This document shows, piece by piece, positions 53,137-63,517 of a stretch of DNA of 64,000 nucleotides; the stretch's first letter is position 1, and each line of letters starts with the position of its first letter. The notes beneath the pieces were generated by a model. The model saw nothing but the letters and a program-made list of their open reading frames with translations, was not told the origin of the DNA and did no database searches. The stretch is from NCBI GenBank assembly GCA_019915015.1, contig JAHBBC010000011.1:558001-622000 (forward strand). The letters are read 5' to 3'. Origin of the DNA: Auriscalpium vulgare (lineage: Eukaryota; Basidiomycota; Agaricomycetes; Russulales; Auriscalpiaceae). The position numbers were made by a program, and so were the translations under genes.

Positions 53137-53411
53137 TGAACGGTGCTTTAGAGTCTACGTCTGTGTCCTGCTCGGGGGAGTGTACGGGCCAGATGAGCGG
53201 GTGGTCGTTGGGACGCGGGCGAGCGGATGCGGGGGCTGTGGTGGCACGGTGGTGGACGGTGTAGGCAAAGGCGGCGAAGGAGGCGAGGGCGACGGCAGCG
53301 AAGAGCAACGGATTGGGGGCTGAGGGCTGTGGGCGCGGAGGAGGCTTCATGCTGCTTGCCCGTGTTTGGAGCGCGACTTCTGAGGCGCGTCGACCAAGCG
53401 CCCGATCGGAC
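53137..53411. promoter_or_regulatory. short divergent spacer between URA6 and NUP37
   Basis: Only 275 nt lie between the two start codons as annotated. If URA6 has the longer N-terminus discussed in its entry, the spacer shrinks to about 60 nt. Both promoters must lie here or within the 5' ends of the genes. Confidence 0.4.
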
Positions 53412-54760
53412 ATGGCCGACACCGACGTCCACTACGACCACGGCTCCCTCATCCACGTCATTCGCGCCGCGCACGACGGCGACGCAGTCGACCTCGTTGC
53501 TGTCGGTGGAGAGCATTCGGTTTCTGTCTTGCAAGTCGTGAGTGCCGCTGGCTCGCTCCTAGAGACGCGCTCACCCTCTGCAGACAGACAAGACCGCAAA
53601 GTCCATCGCGTCTTTCCATGTAGGCTCGCGCATCACCGCTCTTGCGTGGTCATCGAGGACAACCTCGCCGTCCGCGTCGGATCAGTGGCTCATTGAGTGA
53701 GTACCTGTCCGCCCGCTATGCGAAGCCTCTCACACCTCGGCAGGCTCACGGCTGCGTCTGCCGATTTTGGTTTGCATCTCCTCACCAAGTCTGTCGATCA
53801 GCCTGAAGATGTCTTTCCTTTTGGTGGTGGACTCAGTGGACATCATGGCACGGTCAATGACATGACCTTCTGCGGTGGTCCCAGCGACGACTCGGCGCGT
53901 TACGTCGCCACAGTTTCTGGTGCGTACCTAGACCCCTCTGCTTTGAGGGTACACAAACATATCAAAAACACTAGACGACAAAATTCTCATGGTATGGGAT
54001 CTATACCCAGCGCTTGACATCCACTCCGCGATCGCCTCGCCCACACCCAGTGCCTCTGCCTCGTCCTCGCGCCACCAGCCCACTGCTTATGTCGTCCCCT
54101 TTCCTCATGCGCTCATTTCTGTGGGCTCGCATCCGCAAACGAGCAAGGACCTGCTGGTGGCCGACGCGCGTGGCGCCATCGCCATCGTCGACTGGCGCGC
54201 GGATCCGGCGCGTGCGCGCGCTGTCGAGCTCGTCGATCCCCGGGCCCTTGCGGACGCAGCAGGAGGTGGAGCCGCAGGCGCTGGGTGGAGACGTGACAAC
54301 TCGGACATGTGGGTTGACATGCTCCTATGTGTTATTTCTGCAATGAAGCTGACATCCTGGCGCAGCGTTGGTGCCGCGTACGGTGGGCGCTTCTCCCTTT
54401 GGGATGTATCAAAATTGCACGGCGGCAAGCCGTCCTTCACTGGTTCCACCTTCCCAGAGGGCGCCCATCGCTTCCGGTGCGCATACTCGTCTTCGCCACA
54501 CATATCCGTTTGCCTGACGTGTTTGCATCTACAGCTGGTGCCCTACTCACCCCGACTTCTTTGCGATATCCACAAAGGCGGCGCCTGCACGTGTCCACGT
54601 ACACAGTGCGGCGTACCCGCACGCCGAGCCGACCACCTTCACGCTCGCTGCACGTCCGCAGCGCGTGCAAGACTTCGACTTCCTTGGTCTACGGGGCATC
54701 CCTCGCATAGCAGCGGGCATTGGACGAGAGCTGGTGATCTTCTTCATTGGCGTCGAGTAG
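53412..54760 (+). CDS. NUP37: nucleoporin NUP37-like WD40 protein
   Basis: Six exons starting MADTDVHYDHGSLIHVIRAA at 53412, with introns near 53538-53581, 53699-53743, 53921-53973, 54314-54363 and 54479-54533. WD40-like segments include LVAVGGEHSVSVLQV, ITALAWSSRTTSPSASDQWL, LSGHHGTVNDMTFCGG, DDKILMVWDLYPALD, VGAAYGGRFSLWDVS and FDFLGLRGIPRIAAG, ending FFIGVE. NUP37 is part of the Y-complex (NUP107-160) scaffold of the nuclear pore in filamentous fungi and animals. Assignment is from the N-terminal motif and the overall beta-propeller layout. Intron ends are approximate, but frames join throughout. Confidence 0.75.
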
Positions 54761-54978
54761 TCCATGTATTGATAACATCTCAGCCTTGGATATATCTTGC
54801 TTGGACTCTCTTCTGAGTTTGTTGTCTAGTCGATAAGATTAGATTGTTGCCAACATGATAAGATAGATAACCCCGAGTCAGCCAGGAGTCAATACAGAAT
54901 CACTGTTATATCACCTCTCTGCCACGTCTCTCGCTCTCACATCGATCTGACCACCTCGCAACTGCCCCGGACATCAGG

Positions 54979-57142
54979 ATGTCTACATACCATGTGGACG
55001 AAGCTGCCGGCGCTGATGCCACAGGCAACGGAGCCGCCGACGCGCCGTACCAAACGATCGCGTTCGCCCTGTTCACGCACGGGCAAGACGCAAAAGTGCT
55101 CGTGCGGAAGGACGCCGCAACTCCCTACGATGAGCCCACTCAGTCTGCGCTGAAGAAGGCGAAGAAGGGTGCGGACGGGCTCGAGAAAAAGAAGAAAAAG
55201 GCCGAGGAGCTCGCCACGCGTGAGGCGCAGGCGAAGGGCGAAGAGCGCGAGCGGAAAGAAAAGCTCCTCGAGCAGAGCAAGAGCATCAAACTCGAGGAGG
55301 ACGCGAGCCTGCCCAAGGCGAACAAGGTAGGCCGATCGTCTGTGCTCGCAGCAGCGTACGCTTGCTGATCCCTGATTTGCAGGCGAAGATCGGAAACCTC
55401 GCGCCGTTCCGCTCACAGCGCGTCCGCGTCTTCGGCTGGGTCCATCGCCTCCGCTCCCAGAAAGATATCATCTTCATCGTCCTGCGAGATGGCACGGGGT
55501 ACCTGCAAGCCGTACTGTCCGGACTCACTGTGCGTTCGCTCGTCGTGTGATCGCCAGCAACGCCTTCATCGCGGTGACAATTTGCAGGCACAAACGTATG
55601 ACGCGCTTACGCTGACCCTAGAGTCTACCGTCGAACTGGTAGGCACGCTGCAAGCCACCCCGGAAGGCAAGACTGCACCGGGCGGGCACGAGCTCTCGGT
55701 CGACTACTGGCGTATCGTCGGCGCTGCGCCAGGCGGCGACGATGCGTTTACCAACCGTCTGAACGAGGCATGTCTGGTCGCTATCGGTTTCGTAATTCAT
55801 TTCTCAACTTTGAACAGAAATCCGATCCTTCTATCCTGGCGGATCTGCGGCACCTTGTGCTGCGTGGCGAGAACGCGTCGAGCGTCCTGCGCCTGCGCTC
55901 GTTGATGCTCAGTTCCTTCCGCGAGTCGCTGGGCGCACACCATCTGCTTGAAGTCACGCCCCCGTGTCTCGTGCAGACGCAAGTCGAAGGCGGTTCAACG
56001 TTGTTCAAGCTGGATTACTACGGCCAGCCTGCGTACCTGACGCAAAGCTCGCAACTGTACCTCGAAACAGTCCTTCCTTCCCTCGGCGACGTCTTTTGTG
56101 TCCAGGAGAGTTTCCGCGCGGAGAACAGGTATATACATTTTTACAAAGTGACTACCTCAAGTTGACCAGTCTGTGCCTCAGCCATACCCGTCGGCATCTG
56201 AGCGAGTACACACATCTCGAAGCCGAACTGGCTTTCATCGATTTCGACGGGCTCATGTCCCACATTGAAAGCATTGTGAGTCGCACCATTGGCCGGCATC
56301 ATACATATCGTTCCTGACGTGCTATATAGATTTGCGAAACCGTCGACCGCCTTCTCCAAGACGAGAAGTCCGCGGCACTGATCAAGCAACTGAACCCGAC
56401 ATTCGAGCCGCCCCAACGGCCGTTCATGCGCCTCTCCTACGTCGACGCGATCAAGTGGCTGAACGAGCACGGCATCCAGCACGAAGCCGAGGACGCGGAA
56501 GGTAACACCATCAAGGATGAAGCTGGCAACGCCAAGATGGTCGACCACGTCGTCGGCGACGACATCGCAGAGGCGGCCGAGCGCCAGATGACGGACATCA
56601 TCAACACGCCGATATTCCTGTACGGATTCCCCGCGGAGCTGAAGTCCTTCTACATGAAGAAGATGGCCGGCGCGGAGCAGGGTGGCCACGTCTTCACAGA
56701 GAGCTGCGATCTGCTCATGCCTGGCGTCGGAGAGATTGTCGGCGGCTCCATGAGGATATCCGACATGGCGGAGTTGATGGCAGGATACAAGCGGGAAGGA
56801 ATCGACCCGGCACCGTACTACTGGTTTACCGACCAGCGAAAGTACGGAACATGCGAGCACGGTGGATACGGGCTTGGTGTCGAGGTTCGTCGCGGTAGTT
56901 GTTCTCAGCAGTCGCCACCCTGACAGTTACTCAATTTACCAGCGTTTCTTAGCTTGGCTGGCCAAACGTTACACTGTGCGGTGAGTAGTATTTGCTGAGT
57001 ACCCTGACGAGCGCACACTGATGTTCGACATGCAGAGAATGCTCCTTGTACCCTAGGTATGGATTCAATTCCTTCGTGTACCATTCATGGGTGGTACCTA
57101 CTGAAGCACTCTTTTAGATGGCCAAGTCGTGCTACGCCTTAG
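54979..57142 (+). CDS. DED81: cytosolic asparaginyl-tRNA synthetase
   Basis: Class II aminoacyl-tRNA synthetase charging tRNA-Asn. Nine exons (54979-55326, 55383-55529, 55588-55767, 55818-56128, 56182-56275, 56330-56884, 56943-56980, 57036-57056, 57118-57142) with every phase closing. Domain order: a Lys-rich coiled N-terminal extension, an OB-fold anticodon-binding domain ([20 protein letters not shown]), and the catalytic core with motif 2 [25 protein letters not shown] residues split by an intron, a [12 protein letters not shown] segment, and motif 3 [16 protein letters not shown], ending [14 protein letters not shown]. The intron 55768-55817 begins with GC (GAG/gcatgt). The exon at 57036-57056 is only 21 nt. 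Confidence 0.95.
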
Positions 57143-57374
57143 GTTTGTTGACGAGAAAGTACGAAGTATGGCGTATTGTGTTACTCAGCCGGAGATTGTT
57201 GTATACAGAGGATGCGGTGGACGGCGAGATCAAAGAGGGATCGCGCTAATGAATGAATTTGTGGATTGATGGCATAGCTATCTTACGCGCAGGCTGGGAT
57301 CGTTCACAAACGACGGTTCTTTCCATGAAGCCTGCCAAAATATGAGCATTCCGCACCACACGAGTCGCAAGACT

Positions 57375-58109
57375 TTACTGCAAAATGCTCACTGTCATTG
57401 TGATTTTCTCCTCTCCGTCTTTCCCGATGACCCTGACGATGCTGCCCTCAGGTATGCTCGGAGTATTGACATACCGTGCTAAGCTCTCTAGCTTTGCAGC
57501 GTCCATGCCGTACCGCTCTGCCAGCTGCGACTGCTCTTCACGTGTGCCAACCGACTGACGTTCTTCCAGCAGCTGATCGAGGGCATATCCCCACAGACGA
57601 TTGCGAGGCGTGTTCGCGCCAGCTGCATCCTGCTCGGCCTGCGCACGGGAGTTGAACAGCCTGCTCACATCAGCTTCTTGCTGGGAATGAACCGTGCAGA
57701 ATGAGACAGGCTCTGAGGAGACTTTTTGCCAGAGCTCACCGTTCGTACGGTCTGCATGTGGTGATCCACACGAACCGGTCCCAAACGACTAAGGTTGGCT
57801 AGCAAGTGGGGGTCACGAGAGTCCTGTCTGATAGCTGATGCAATTGCTCGAGATTAATTTTGACAATGAGAGCCTGACAACCTGTGGTGACTAGCCTTCA
57901 TTCTTCGTTTCACTCGCCAGTGGCTGTCGCGCATGGCTCGCGAGCTGTGGGTCGCTGGGACCTGGCGTTCGAGCTCCAGCCCAAGCGGGAGGAGCTCTGG
58001 CGGATGTCTTTGGTAGCGAACGCGCAGCCTTAGACGGTGTAGATCCCATGCCGTTGATGTGAAGGCCGGGCGATGCCTGTGTCGAGTCGCTGTCACGATG
58101 GTCGGCCAC
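57375..58109 (-). CDS. conserved-looking protein of unknown function
   Basis: Three exons (58109-57896, 57834-57740, 57680-57375) give about 204 residues. The N-terminal third is Ser/Pro/Ala-rich and disordered. The core reads DSRDPHLLANLSRLGPVRVD and HHMQTVRTQ, then SRLFNSRAQAEQDA and a helical stretch (LWGYALDQLLEERQS, LAERYGMDAAKLESLARYVN), ending with a small strand VRVIGKDGEEKITMTVS. The sequence looks conserved rather than random, but I cannot name the family. The first intron starts with GC (AAG/gctagt), the only way to keep the frame into the DPHLLANLSRLGPVRVDHHM core. The start codon faces that of the ING gene across 117 nt. Confidence 0.65.
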
Positions 58110-58226
58110 TAGTCGCAGTTGTTGCGCGTCCAGTTAGGCCGGCCCGGGCATTCCGCCAGCGGCGACCTTTCCGCCGCGCGGCCGCCGACCTTGACTCCCA
58201 CCCCTCTTCGACCATCTCCTCGTCAA
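58110..58226. promoter_or_regulatory. very short divergent promoter
   Basis: 117 nt separate two outward-facing start codons, so a bidirectional promoter is likely. The sequence is GC-rich, with no TATA box visible. Confidence 0.4.
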
Positions 58227-59738
58227 TGGCCAAAAAACGGAAACGCGCCCAGCGCGAGCAAGAGGTTGATGAATACGTCGACCCAGTTTCTTCACCAGCA
58301 GGCCCGGAGGAGGACGAGCTACCACAGGTACCCCAACCGGACGCCGTCGAGCCAGAGGACGTTGAGCAGCCGTCAGACAAGGAGCTGGAGATATGGGAGA
58401 CATTTAAAGAGGAGTTTCATGAGAGTGCGTTTCTGGAGCATGGTACGACGCGTAGACTGACGCGTCGGGACTGCAGCTTTCGAAATGCTTCCGCTGTATC
58501 TGCACCGGTCGTATACGTTGCTGCGTGAATTGGACCAGCAGGCGATGAGTGCGTATTTCTCTGTCTCCGATCGCTCGAATTTACGTGTTGAAATCGCACA
58601 GAGCATTACAATGATATCTTGCCGAGTGTCATGAGCTACATCCAACTGCGCCAGTCGTTGGCCGGACAGAAAGAGGTTGAAGCCGTACCCGAGCACGAAG
58701 ATGTGTCGCAAATGAAGAAAGAGCAAGATGGCAGTCGCCACGAAACCTCAGGGCATGCGTCGAGAGAGGATTCGGTCTGGGCTCCCTCCTCACGGGCGGT
58801 CTCCCAGAGAGCGTCGCACCCGCCAGACGAGCGTGAGCTGTGCTAATTCCTTGTAATAAAGACATGATTCATTCAATGTTTGTGCGTCAGCTGCCTCCAC
58901 CATACCCTTGCTACAAAGAATTAGCGTCCTTACAGAGGAAGCGCTTCGGGCATCTGAAGAGAAGGCCAGCCTCGCTCAAGCCGCTCAGGATTCAGTGCGT
59001 GCAATAGAATGAGCAGGCTTGACTGACCTGACACACCACTGCGGCTTCCAGGTAGACCGACATATTCGTCTCCTCGATCAAGCCATTAAAGAGCAAGAGA
59101 CCGCTCTCGCTGTCGGCCTCCGCCAGGGCACCCACCCCTCCCTCCTTCCCGATATCGTCGTCCCCCGATTGACCCGCCAGCGCATTGTGCACAGTCCCAT
59201 TCCCGGTTTTGATGATGTGGAGGATGATGGCGGTTCACATCCTGTCGAACCCGCTCCCAAGCCATCGAAGAAAAGGAAGGCTGCGAGATCGCACAAGAAA
59301 AAGGGGCCGGCAAAGGATGTTGGGAGCAACGCAGCTCAAGGGATGACAATCAAGAGGCTCAAGTTGAAGGTCCCACCAATAGCGGCAGTGCTGGAGGGCG
59401 ACACGAACACGCCAGTGGATCCGAACGAGCCGCGATATTGCTATTGCGGCGGTGTTTCGTACGGCGATGTACGTTGTTCATCATCACTCGTCGGCCAGTC
59501 TCTTCGTTCACTGCTGATACGTATACGAAGATGGTTGCTTGTGACGGAGAGAAGTGTCAGCGCGAATGGGTCAGTAACTCTGTCTGCCTTCCATTTCTTA
59601 CCTTTCTCACCCTCTGCGTGCTAGTTTCACCTTGCTTGCGCGGCTCTCAACGAACTACCCGCTTCTTCTGAGAAATGGTTCTGCCAGGATTGTCAGGTGA
59701 AACCCGAAAGGCATTCAACTCGACGACGGCCACGATGA
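58227..59738 (+). CDS. ING-family PHD-finger protein
   Basis: The N-terminal part begins MAKKRKRAQREQEVDEYVDP and reaches an ING-type helical region (FEMLPLYLHRSYTLLRELDQ, then VDRHIRLLDQAIKEQE). A disordered basic linker follows with KPSKKRKAARSHKKKG, then a C-terminal PHD finger: YCYCGGVSYGDMVACDGEKC, EWFHLACAALNELP and KWFCQDC. Together these carry the Cys4-His-Cys3 ligands and the acidic residues that read H3K4me3 in ING proteins. Such proteins are subunits of histone acetyltransferase or deacetylase complexes (Yng1/Yng2/Pho23). About seven exons; introns interrupt the PHD finger after YGD and after EW. Which complex it serves cannot be told. It ends with a basic tail HSTRRRPR. Confidence 0.85.
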
Positions 59739-59945
59739 TCCTCAGATCCTGATCCCGTTGTAATCTTTCTTTACTATTCAAGGATTGTGTATGTATGCAT
59801 TGGGCGTTGGGATCTCGGCGCGTAGAATCCATGTGCATAGACCAGTAACGTCGATCTGTCTGGAGATAATGGAGGGAGAATCTTCACTCTGAGCACGATA
59901 ACCACGACACAGGGCACAACCGGGCGCTTCCGGAGAAATGCATAG
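59739..59945. other. intergenic region
   Basis: 3' flank of the ING gene, up to the CCT1 fragment. Nothing was recognised. Confidence 0.4.
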
Positions 59946-60143
59946 CAATGTACATTCTGTTGAGGATCTAGTAGAAGCTGCTCAAGATTACACCTCTATT
60001 AACGCCTTTGGAGGCCCGTGCCACTTCCGGTTCTCCTTGTCGCTCTCGAAACGGTAGCCGGAGGCCGTCAGCACTGGCGTCAATGAAGAGAGGATGATAC
60101 ATACCTTTTGAATAGCATCGTCGATGCGAAGCAGCGACACCGC
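59946..60143 (-). pseudogene. duplicated 3' end of the CCT1 gene
   Basis: On the minus strand this piece reads SLLRIDDAIQ followed by a donor-like gtatgt and then a segment similar, base by base, to the 3' end and flank of CCT1 at 63424-63618. Both share TGACGGCCTCCGGCTA and, further down, the stretch around CAATGTACATT. The copy holds only the last codons, so it cannot make a chaperonin. Its similarity stops abruptly near 60143, a few bases from a strong palindrome. Confidence 0.75.
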
Positions 60144-60167
60144 GTGAACGACATGGAGGTGTTTAAT

Positions 60168-60225
60168 TTCAATATGCTCAATATAGTGTTGGTAACACTA
60201 TATTATTGTTACAATTAATATTGAA
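60168..60225. repeat. nested AT-rich palindrome
   Basis: Perfect 11-bp arms AATATAGTGTT and AACACTATATT flank a 3-nt loop (60180-60204). A second pair of arms, TTCAATAT and ATATTGAA, lies outside at 60168-60175 and 60218-60225. It could form a cruciform or be the footprint of a small element. It sits beside the broken end of the CCT1 fragment. Confidence 0.85.
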
Positions 60226-60735
60226 TAGCTATGGGGCCCGGGATGCTCAGTGGACGTTGCCCGCCGCGTCAACAGCGTCGCTGTGTCAAAATTTCGACGG
60301 ACCCCTTCCCACCAGTGAGCGCTATGAGCAGGCTCTATCGTCACCCTGCCCTTCATCCTCTATGTTCCTGCCATCGGAAATCGCTCTCAAGCTACGTGCG
60401 ACTTACGGCTGAACGCGGAGCTGTGACCGCGCCCGCGCGGTCCTAGACTGAGCTCGCTCAGCGCTAGGCTCCGACCTCGTGCCCTCACTACTGTTGCACT
60501 ACTGTGCTTGCGGCTGGCCGCTGTCTCTCTTCTTCCGGCCCTACATGCCTTCAGATGCCATTTATGCTAGTGCTATGACAGGTTTCTTATTGTGCAATCA
60601 TCAGTGTTCGTGTAAGTTACAGAGAGGAGCTGGTACTAGTAGCGGGCCGTGCGCAAATATCCATTACGTAATTGTCACGCTATCTGGCTGGAACAAACTA
60701 TGCCCCTTTTCTTCTTACCACCATGGCGCCGACTT
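60226..60735. other. intergenic region
   Basis: About 500 nt without a recognisable gene. Reading frames are short and cysteine-rich by chance. Confidence 0.4.
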
Positions 60736-60787
60736 TATATTCAGAACGACTATCTTCTGATACCATAAGGTCAAGCTACGGAGACTA
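60736..60787 (-). repeat. 52-bp segment shared with the F-box locus at 48081-48132
   Basis: The reverse complement of this stretch equals 48081-48132 with one substitution. At the other locus it precedes the F-box gene and reads LRR-like (SLTLWYQKMVVLNI). Here it abuts the 5' end of the HExxH-motif reading frame. Confidence 0.85.
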
Positions 60788-60799
60788 GCGCCGACTATC

Positions 60800-62266
60800 G
60801 TGTTCACTGCATGTCCTCCCGAAAGCCAGGACTCCACCCCTGTTGATCTACATGATCTCCCTGAGGAACAAAACCTCGCACACACAGCTGAATTTGTAAC
60901 ACAGACTTTGGCGGCAATCACAGGATCACCCCGGTTGCACCGTGAGTTCAATACCCTACTCAACGACACTTGCATCGGCCACCTCGAACACGGTAAACAA
61001 GATGAAGTGAACCACAATTGGCGCCAGGTCGACTGGGTCAACTGGCTTCACGGGGCCGCGATCCACGTCAACTTCACCATCGCCCTCAATCCCTTCACAT
61101 GGGGGTGGATGACCTGGGAGGTTCAGCTCGGCCGTAAATTCTCTGTCCTTTGGGAACTAGCCTCGGCGGCGTCGGTATGTGCTCCTTGTTTCTCACTCAT
61201 CGTCGCAGAACCTGCTCTGACCATCGATTATTGTACAACTTAGTAGGGCCCGCCTCCTCGCCCGCCTCCTTCCCCACCTCCTTCCCTGCGTCATCCGACA
61301 ATTACCTTTTTCAACTTTCTCACAATCACCCCACCATCCCCACCACCGCGTATCAATGCTCCGCTTCCTAAGAAATACTTTGACTTTGCTGTCGCCGTCG
61401 TTTCGATTCATGAGACGTTTCATCTGGTGAACTTTCGCATCTTTGGCGAACTCGGCACACCCACAACCCACAAAATCCCGAGCGGAGAAAGTGGCCAAGG
61501 TATCGAGACAAGACTCTTCGGCGGACGCATCGCAGCCGAGTGGTTAAAAGTATATGAGGGTGATTTCAGGTATCTTTGCGGGCTATACGTGGAGACACCT
61601 CAGGGACTTGTGCCAATCAGTGAGTGTTCAATTATTTCTCTTCTTTTCAGGTGCTAACAGATTGCGTGCACCGCCGAGGATGATATTGACCGGTTTCTCG
61701 AGGAGCTTTTCGACGGGCAGGCTGTAAGATTCTCGTGGAATGCAGGCGACCGTCCAGCTCCCCAGCACCTTGACGAGGGGAAAGTTCGCACCTTTGGTCT
61801 GGACTTCAAACCTCCCCCAAAGAAGGCATCGCTTCGAGAAGTCCACGGGCTCCTCCCAGGCAGAGTCTGGAGACCAATCTTGGAAAGGTGTCATGAATAT
61901 AGGAGAGCTGTCGCCGCCTCTGTCCGCCGCTGCCTCGTCCCTTCGTCCTCCCGTCGCTGGCCAATGCCTTGCGAGCACGCCCACACCATCTATTATGCCT
62001 ACCGTACTCGCCTCTTCGCTGCCTACAACCATTCGACGCATCAAGATGTGCGCGGGGCCCTCGACCGTCACCTGCTGTACCGGCCATTCCCCTCTTGTCT
62101 CAGTCTGATTCGTGTCTTCGCTGTCTACCTCCGTCACTCCCGACTCGGCCCGGCCTTCCGTCGTGCATGTTCTATCGGGCATCTCTTCCTTATCTCCGGA
62201 GCGCTAGGGCCATGTTCATCGTTGACGCCTTCGTTACTTTTCCAGCATTGTCAACATAGCAGTTGA
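60800..62266 (+). CDS. uncharacterised HExxH-motif protein, N-terminus missing
   Basis: The first exon (to about 61177) reads EFVTQTLAAITGSPRLHREF and NPFTWGWMTWEVQLGRKFSV. After an intron ending near 61245 the main exon has a Pro-rich stretch and then FDFAVAVVSIHETFHLVNFR, with His-Glu-Thr-Phe-His at 61409-61423, and PSGESGQGIETRLFGG about 25 residues on. HExxH with a downstream Glu is the metal-binding pattern of gluzincin-type peptidases, but no named family is recognised. A later exon reads AEDDIDRFLEELFDGQAVRF and GLDFKPPPKKASLREVHGLL. Joining it needs one more C near 61672. No ATG exists in the first exon's frame; upstream lies a repeat, so the gene may be truncated. Peptidase activity is an inference from the motif. 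Confidence 0.55.
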
Positions 62267-62806
62267 TTCACGTTCGTGTGGCCTCCCTATTTTGTTCGGC
62301 TACTCACCCGACATATCATATACCCATTATTCCATTTTATGTAGTAGCCTGAACGCAGCCACAGCACATCCTGATTGAATTCATGTGTGCCTAACACTGA
62401 CTGTTGCCTCGAGCGGAACCTGTCGTGAATCTCGCGCTTTTATGTGAGTCGTTAGAAGTCCCGTAGGCTTGGGGTAATAGCACCATGGTACGGAATGCCT
62501 TTCCAACTGTCCTCAGATATCATTGAAGCAAACTGCGGATGCACGCGTGTCATCAATGGCTGACGCGGGAGAGACGCCTTGCTTTCAAGGCGTCTACGCT
62601 TCGTTGCCATTGAGCCAGCTGGCAACGGTTTTCCACCACCAAACGGCGGTGCTCCCCATTCCCAGCTGCGTTTGTCTTGCATGGTGTCAATCCTGCCTCT
62701 TGACCGCAAGCGCAGGGCTCTGAGTATCACACTACCACAAACAATTCTTTTCATCGTCTAGAAATCCACAGTCCTCCACCTCTCTCTCCTCACTGCCAGA
62801 CCCACC
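62267..62806. other. intergenic region
   Basis: About 540 nt between the HExxH reading frame and the cyclin-like fragment. No gene signal was recognised. Confidence 0.4.
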
Positions 62807-63127
62807 ATGAACATGCCCAGCCCGCGGCTCGAGCATTTCATTCTGCACCTGCATGCCACCTCTGTGACCTTCGCAGCTCTGTACATCCTCCAGCACATCA
62901 AGGCTGCCGCGCGAAGGGGCTCGTCCTGCCACCGTCTGTTCATCTCCACATTCATGCTTGCGTCGAAGATCATGTGCGACGACAGCATGAGCTGGTGTGT
63001 CGTCATGTTCGCCCTCCGAAGACTTCGAGATGTAGGTGCCCTGGCTTCGCTGGCCCGAGCCCGTACCCGCCCATTTCCCTCTCAGTCCGTGCGCCGGCGC
63101 CCTTCGCACAACCCGACGCCAGCATGA
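62807..63127 (+). pseudogene. cyclin-box-like fragment (Pcl type)
   Basis: The frame reads SVTFAALYILQHIKAAARRG, then SCHRLFISTFMLASKIMCDD and SWCVVMFALRRLRDV, the central helices of a fungal Pcl/Pho80-type cyclin box. Sequence after the box is low-complexity, and neither a complete start region nor a C-terminal half is clear. A related frame continues to about 63338 without domain signal. It may be one exon of a gene whose other parts I missed, or a remnant. Confidence 0.45.
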
Positions 63128-63517
63128 ATTCGAATACCCCCTCCTTCGGACACTGGTCGTCCCCCTCCTCCGCCCGTCATCCCCAACCCCACCATCAACT
63201 ACCTCTCGCGACCTTGCCCCTCGATACCTTGAAGACATCGCACTCTGCATCGACGTCCCCCGCCTCCTATGCGTTGGTCGTACCACGCCAGTCTGGAATC
63301 ATAGGTACGTAGACCGATATCGTCGATCTGGACTCTGAACACTGCTTATAACGTCGCAATATTAATATTCAGACAGTACTGTTACAAGTCTCAACGGCAC
63401 GATGGCGACTTAGGTTGGGCTCGCAATGTACATTATTTTGAGGTTCTAAAATGCTGCTCAAGATACACCGCTGTATCAACCTCTAGTGCCCGTGCCCATC
63501 TGGTTCCCCTTGTTGCT

